From assembly GCF_009002475.1 (NCBI RefSeq), contig NZ_AP019860.1, positions 4,154,001-4,218,000 on the forward strand: DNA of 64,000 nucleotides, written 5' to 3'. Origin of the DNA: Candidatus Uabimicrobium amorphum (GTDB lineage Bacteria; Planctomycetota; Uabimicrobiia; Uabimicrobiales; Uabimicrobiaceae). Below are positions 60,090 through 64,000 of the stretch, one piece after another; position 1 is the stretch's first letter, and each line of letters begins with the position of its first letter. The notes beneath the pieces were generated by a model, which was not told the DNA's origin, made no database searches, and saw only the letters and a list, made by a program, of their open reading frames with translations. Made by a program: the position numbers and the translations under genes.

Positions 60090-61439
60090 ATGAGGGAATC
60101 TATGATTTTAAGATGTGGTATTTTTTTTCTTGTTATTTGTAGTATTTCCGCCCAAACAAATTACGATTTTAAAACGGTAATAACGAACGCCAAACAACGC
60201 GTTTTTCCCGCACTGGTTTTTGTCAAACCAATTGTGGAAGTATTCTACAGTGGAAAAGCGCAACGTCAACAAGTATTTGGTAGTGGAGTTATTATTTCCG
60301 CCGATGGTTATGTTGTGACCAATAACCATGTGGCGGAAAACGCCAAAAGCATCAAATGCGTTTTATCTGATAAACGACAAGTCCCCGCAAAAATTATCGG
60401 TTTGGATAAAGAAACTGACTTAGCTCTCCTAAAACTAGATCTCCCGGAAAACACCACTCTACCCTTTGCTAAATTTGGTAATTCAAACCTTATCGAAGAA
60501 GGCCAATTTGTTATGGCAATGGGCAGTCCTTTTGGCTTCAGTCGTTCCATATCTTTTGGAATTATCAGTTATACAAGACGTTACTTACGCGAAGGTCCAT
60601 ATAATTTGTGGATTCAAACTGATGCGGCGATTAATCCTGGAAATTCTGGCGGACCACTAGTGGATGATACCGGAAATATCATCGGTATTAATACACTGGG
60701 AGCAAGGGCAAATAACATTGCTTTTTCCATTCCGGCAAATACGGTAAAAGAAGTGATCGCCATTCTCAAAGAAAAAGGCCAAGTAACGCGTACTTGGACA
60801 GGAATTACATTTCAAGCATTACGCGATTACTCCAAAGAAGTTATCATCAATGCCGACGCTGGGGTTCTCGTCGCCAGCGTCGATCAAAATTCTCCGGCAA
60901 AAGATGCGGGAATACAAACGGGCGATATCATTCTAGAGTGTAATAACCAAAAAATTATGGGCATTTATATGGAAGATTTACCAGCCACACGTGCCTTTTT
61001 TGCCAAACTTCCCAACAAATCCATTGCCGACATAAAAATTCGCCGTGGAGACAAAACAATGCATATCAAAATGCATTTGCGTCCCAAAGGTAAAATAAAG
61101 GGAGACAATTTCGAATGTGATCGTTGGGACATGACAGTGAAAGGTATCAATAAATTCTCCAGTCCCAATATGGCTTTTTTCCGCGAAAAAGGCGTATACA
61201 TCCAAGGAGTTCAGTATGTTGGTAACGCACAAAGTAGTCATTTTTTAATGGGAGATATCATACTACAAATTGATGGCGAAAATATCGATTCCTTAGAAAA
61301 AATAAAAACGATCTACGAAAAATCACTAAATAGACCTGATTCGGAAAAGAAGCTTTTATTTAAACTATTTCGCCAAGGTCTTCCGTATTACTTAGTTCTT
61401 GATTATCGGCGAGATTTCAAAGAAATAGAGGGACAGTAA
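60090..61439 (+). CDS. HtrA/DegP-like serine protease with PDZ domains
   Basis: 449 residues, signal ending ISAQ (about 22). Trypsin-like core with His80 (VTNNHVAEN), Asp110 (DKETDLALLKL) and Ser186 (NPGNSGGPLV), full triad. Then PDZ1 (about 250-330, VASVDQNSPAKDAGIQTGDII) and a second PDZ (about 345-445, VQYVGNAQSSHFLMGDIILQI). Periplasmic quality-control protease. Its TAA overlaps the ATG of a paralogue (TAATG), so the two are made together. Confidence 0.93.
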   Translation: MRESMILRCGIFFLVICSISAQTNYDFKTVITNAKQRVFPALVFVKPIVEVFYSGKAQRQQVFGSGVIISADGYVVTNNHVAENAKSIKCVLSDKRQVPAKIIGLDKETDLALLKLDLPENTTLPFAKFGNSNLIEEGQFVMAMGSPFGFSRSISFGIISYTRRYLREGPYNLWIQTDAAINPGNSGGPLVDDTGNIIGINTLGARANNIAFSIPANTVKEVIAILKEKGQVTRTWTGITFQALRDYSKEVIINADAGVLVASVDQNSPAKDAGIQTGDIILECNNQKIMGIYMEDLPATRAFFAKLPNKSIADIKIRRGDKTMHIKMHLRPKGKIKGDNFECDRWDMTVKGINKFSSPNMAFFREKGVYIQGVQYVGNAQSSHFLMGDIILQIDGENIDSLEKIKTIYEKSLNRPDSEKKLLFKLFRQGLPYYLVLDYRRDFKEIEGQ

Positions 61440-63595
61440 TGTTGCGAACCTTATTTTGTTTTGTATTTTTTACTATTGTCGTTTTGGCCCAAGAAGATGC
61501 AAAAGTACCTATAAGCGAAGCGATCATCAATGTGCAAAAGTATTTTTTTACCGTTGAAGTAAAGTTGGGTAAAAATATAGAAAAGAAAGTACTCAACAAA
61601 AACGATTACGACTATGAACCCAACGAACAATTTATTACCAATAAAATAACACGGCGTTTAATGGGTGTTGCCTATCCCAAAAAAAATTGGATAATTACCA
61701 GCTCAATAGGGGCCTTTCCCAATCAATTCAAACAAGTCGAGGTGATAACAGCAACAGGGAAAAAAATACCGGCAAAATATCATGGGACATTTGAAAAATA
61801 CGCTGTTGATATCTTTCAAACTGCCGAAGATATCCCCACTCCTGCTTTAGAAGACTATGATTTACGTGACGCAAGCAACGATTTTTATGCCGTTGGTCTT
61901 GTCGAACGTCAACATAAAATATACTTTAATTACGTATTACATCAAAATCGCGAACAACGAATACCTTTTTCACAAGGGCAAAAAGACGATTCTCTACATC
62001 AAATAGGTTTCCATTTCCTTCTCACACCACAAGGACGCCCTTTTGCATATAGTTTTTCTTCTTACTCCTTTCATGGTGAACATCAACAGTGGGTAGACAA
62101 AAACAATGTCAACACCCCAATGATTCACACGGAAAATCTAAAAATACAAAACGCGAAAAAACAAATTTCGCAAGATTTAAATAGCACAATTCTACCGATT
62201 ACCATTAAGTTTCGACATCGTCCTAAAGAAGAAAACGATATGACATTTTATGGCCATCGTGGAAGAGTAAACAACGATACTATTGAACTGAAAACCAGTG
62301 GGTGTTTAATCGACAACAATGGGACTTTATTGATATCTTCCGATCTCGCAACAGAGCACATAAAACGTATTCAAAACATCGAAGTAAAAATGGGCGTAAA
62401 GTCTTTCAATGCCAGCTTTTTGGGCATTTTCAACAATATTGGCGCCATGCTCATTCATTGTCCCCATTTGAAAAATCACCATGCAAAAATCAATCGTCAC
62501 TACCATTTACAAAGACAAGAACTATTTTTTGCCATTAGCGCTGACAAGGGAAACATTGATGATATTAAACGCGTTCCTTTGCGCTTTGATAAGTATACAA
62601 TAGGTTATAAGGACAATAAATTCATCGATATTTACACTTCCAAAAACTTAGATACATTTCTACTTAATAGACACAACGAAGTAATTGGCTTTTTTACTGA
62701 TTTTAAAATCGATGAAGAGGATCGCCTCAAAACCTCCAGCTATAGTTCTCCCGCAAATAAACCAAACGTATTTTTGTTTAAAGATGTGAATAAAATTTTG
62801 AATGATCCCACGGCACACTTTGATAAAAAAGCCGTACCTGTAGAAGAAAAAGAACAAACAAAAACGTGGTTGGGAGTAGAAATTCAAATACCCAAAACAC
62901 AACTTATTGAGCATCTAAAAGCAACAACGGTTACCCAGTACGGCAAAATCGGCTATATCGTGAATTATGTGTATGACAACTCTCCTGCGCAAAAAATAGG
63001 TCTAAAGCCTCTAGACATTATCTTAAGTGTTACTCCACAAGACAGCAAAAATGAAATATTTTTCGAAAGTCAGTACTCTTATCACAGCGACTCTGTGGCA
63101 CCGCGATTTGCATGGGGAGATTTGGAGTTTAGCCGCTTTTTTAGCAAAAGAAATCACAGTGTTATCGATATACTCACCAAGCTTGGCGAAAATCGCGAAG
63201 TAGTGATCAAATATTTTCGTAATGGAAAAATACAAACGAAAAGTTGTAAACTTCACAAAGCTCCACTTGATTTCGAGACTGCCGAAAAAATAAAAGTGCA
63301 ATCTCTGGGCATAACGGTAAAAGATTTGACATACGAAGTAAAACAAGCCCTGCACATTCCGAGTACAACAACAGGCGTTGTGGTTTTTCAAGTAACGCAA
63401 GGTAAACCCGCTATGATTGCTGGCATACGAACCTATGAAATCATTACTCTTGTCGATGACGTTCGTGTAAAAGATGCCCAACATTTTTACGACCTTATCG
63501 ATCAAGCTTATAAAACCAACAACGAGTATACGACTGTTCTCGTAAATAGATTAGATAAAAGCCGTATCGCGAAACTACAATTTGTAAAAGATTAA
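61439..63595 (+). CDS. Degenerate HtrA-like protein with PDZ domains
   Basis: 718 residues, signal ending VLAQ (about 18). Two trypsin-like units appear in tandem (about 30-200 and 250-430) but the catalytic blocks are gone: WIITSSIGAFP stands where VTNNHV should be, and no GNSGGP is present. Two PDZ domains follow (VNYVYDNSPAQKIGLKPLDII near 505-525; TGVVVFQVTQGKPAMIAGI near 645). Probably an inactive partner or adaptor for the protease upstream. Length is far above the family's usual 450. Confidence 0.8.
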   Translation: MLRTLFCFVFFTIVVLAQEDAKVPISEAIINVQKYFFTVEVKLGKNIEKKVLNKNDYDYEPNEQFITNKITRRLMGVAYPKKNWIITSSIGAFPNQFKQVEVITATGKKIPAKYHGTFEKYAVDIFQTAEDIPTPALEDYDLRDASNDFYAVGLVERQHKIYFNYVLHQNREQRIPFSQGQKDDSLHQIGFHFLLTPQGRPFAYSFSSYSFHGEHQQWVDKNNVNTPMIHTENLKIQNAKKQISQDLNSTILPITIKFRHRPKEENDMTFYGHRGRVNNDTIELKTSGCLIDNNGTLLISSDLATEHIKRIQNIEVKMGVKSFNASFLGIFNNIGAMLIHCPHLKNHHAKINRHYHLQRQELFFAISADKGNIDDIKRVPLRFDKYTIGYKDNKFIDIYTSKNLDTFLLNRHNEVIGFFTDFKIDEEDRLKTSSYSSPANKPNVFLFKDVNKILNDPTAHFDKKAVPVEEKEQTKTWLGVEIQIPKTQLIEHLKATTVTQYGKIGYIVNYVYDNSPAQKIGLKPLDIILSVTPQDSKNEIFFESQYSYHSDSVAPRFAWGDLEFSRFFSKRNHSVIDILTKLGENREVVIKYFRNGKIQTKSCKLHKAPLDFETAEKIKVQSLGITVKDLTYEVKQALHIPSTTTGVVVFQVTQGKPAMIAGIRTYEIITLVDDVRVKDAQHFYDLIDQAYKTNNEYTTVLVNRLDKSRIAKLQFVKD

Positions 63596-63607
63596 GGAGT
63601 TTGTTTT

Positions 63608-64000
63608 ATGAAAAAGCTAGTTATTTTATCTATTGTCCTTTTCAGTTTACATGCACAAAATATTACTCATTTTTCCGCATATACCAAAGGGAACTCTGAC
63701 ACCCGCTATGTTGCAGCAACTGATACAGGACAAATTTATTGGTTTGCCCCTGGACAACCGTGGCAAAGATCTTCGATGAGGGGTATACCACAACAAAAAG
63801 AAATCAAAGCGCTTTCTACCTATACCAAAGGTAGCGACACTCGCTATGTTATCGTTACGTTTGACAACTCTATCTATTGGTTTGCTCCTAACTATCCGTG
63901 GCAAAAATCTTCGACAAAAGGTTTACCGCGCCTCAATATTAAATTTTTATCCACCTACACAAAAGGTAGTCACGATACGCGTTATGTTGTTGTTATGTCC
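63608..64000 (+). CDS. Exported repeat protein, truncated by the window edge
   Basis: At least 130 residues, AAGGAG 8 nt before ATG 63608, signal peptide ending LHAQ. Then three copies of a unit of about 44 residues (TYTKGSDTRYVIVTFDNSIYW, then FAP-x-PWQKSSTKGLP) that continue to the edge. The motif looks like blades of a beta-propeller or a WD-like secreted repeat. 13 bp after the degenerate HtrA gene, so likely in the same operon. No family recognised. Confidence 0.7.
   Translation, partial: MKKLVILSIVLFSLHAQNITHFSAYTKGNSDTRYVAATDTGQIYWFAPGQPWQRSSMRGIPQQKEIKALSTYTKGSDTRYVIVTFDNSIYWFAPNYPWQKSSTKGLPRLNIKFLSTYTKGSHDTRYVVVMS

Noticed and set aside
1..64000. CRISPR arrays, tRNA and rRNA genes
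   Set aside because: No regularly spaced 25-40 bp direct repeats, no tRNA T-loop/CCA patterns and no rRNA signatures were seen on reading. A tool-based scan could still find a divergent tRNA.

Overview
The window looks like chromosome from a low-GC, Gram-negative bacterium of the Planctomycetes type. The nearest match I can think of is a Candidatus Uabimicrobium-like genome; this is inference from gene content, not a database result. The clues are Ser/Thr kinases fused to outward-facing PQQ-type beta-propellers, HEAT and PxxL-type leucine-rich repeat proteins, many Sec-exported proteins ending their signal peptide in A-Q, a giant OstA/LptC-like protein, a DUF1573 protein, sarcosine-oxidase-like and M28 enzymes, and dnaA standing apart from dnaN. 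No tRNA, rRNA or CRISPR array was seen.

Region 1 (1-7300) is accessory DNA. It holds a short DNA-binding-like protein, a structured RNA that resembles the HEARO/OMEGA RNA of IscB elements but is followed by a 63-residue ORF instead of iscB, and a 37-codon hydrophobic peptide gene facing a convergent small RNA (type I toxin-antitoxin layout). Next come a small HTH protein coupled to an 800-residue pentapeptide-repeat/Lon-S16-like protein, and a phage-like repressor/Cro switch followed by an excisionase-like protein and four small proteins, three with Cys pairs. The region ends in a truncated DUF3854/Toprim gene that runs into the antisense of a truncated integrase, which is a deletion scar of an integrative element.

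Region 2 (7300-32100) is mostly single genes and short operons: an ARPP-1 domain protein with an acidic tail, a methyltransferase, a HEAT protein, a nucleoside hydrolase, a lone SecD P1-like protein, an LRR protein, an exported isoaspartyl peptidase, a GAF histidine kinase with a receiver, a GAF/HD-GYP protein, two tandem kinase/beta-propeller receptors, a PEGA lipoprotein, a macro-domain/cobalamin-type binding protein/GspF-like operon and an exported metallophosphoesterase.

Region 3 (32360-42440) starts with an envelope operon (OstA-like, DUF1573 and three small proteins). It continues with a unit of about 690 bp flanked by imperfect inverted repeats and carrying one membrane-anchored ORF, then an exported RNase A-like toxin with a CdiI-like immunity protein. 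An alpha/beta hydrolase and an M28 peptidase follow.

Region 4 (42449-50460) is a glycan cluster: an SGNH and MBOAT O-acylation pair, three GT4 glycosyltransferases, a PglC-type phosphoglycosyl transferase and a divergent DegT-type aminotransferase. Region 5 (50593-64000) has dnaA, an exported coiled-coil lectin-like protein, a sarcosine-oxidase-like flavoenzyme, an AidB-like acyl-CoA dehydrogenase, cysC, an unusual MFS fusion, an HtrA-like protease, a degenerate paralogue of it, and a repeat protein that runs off the window.
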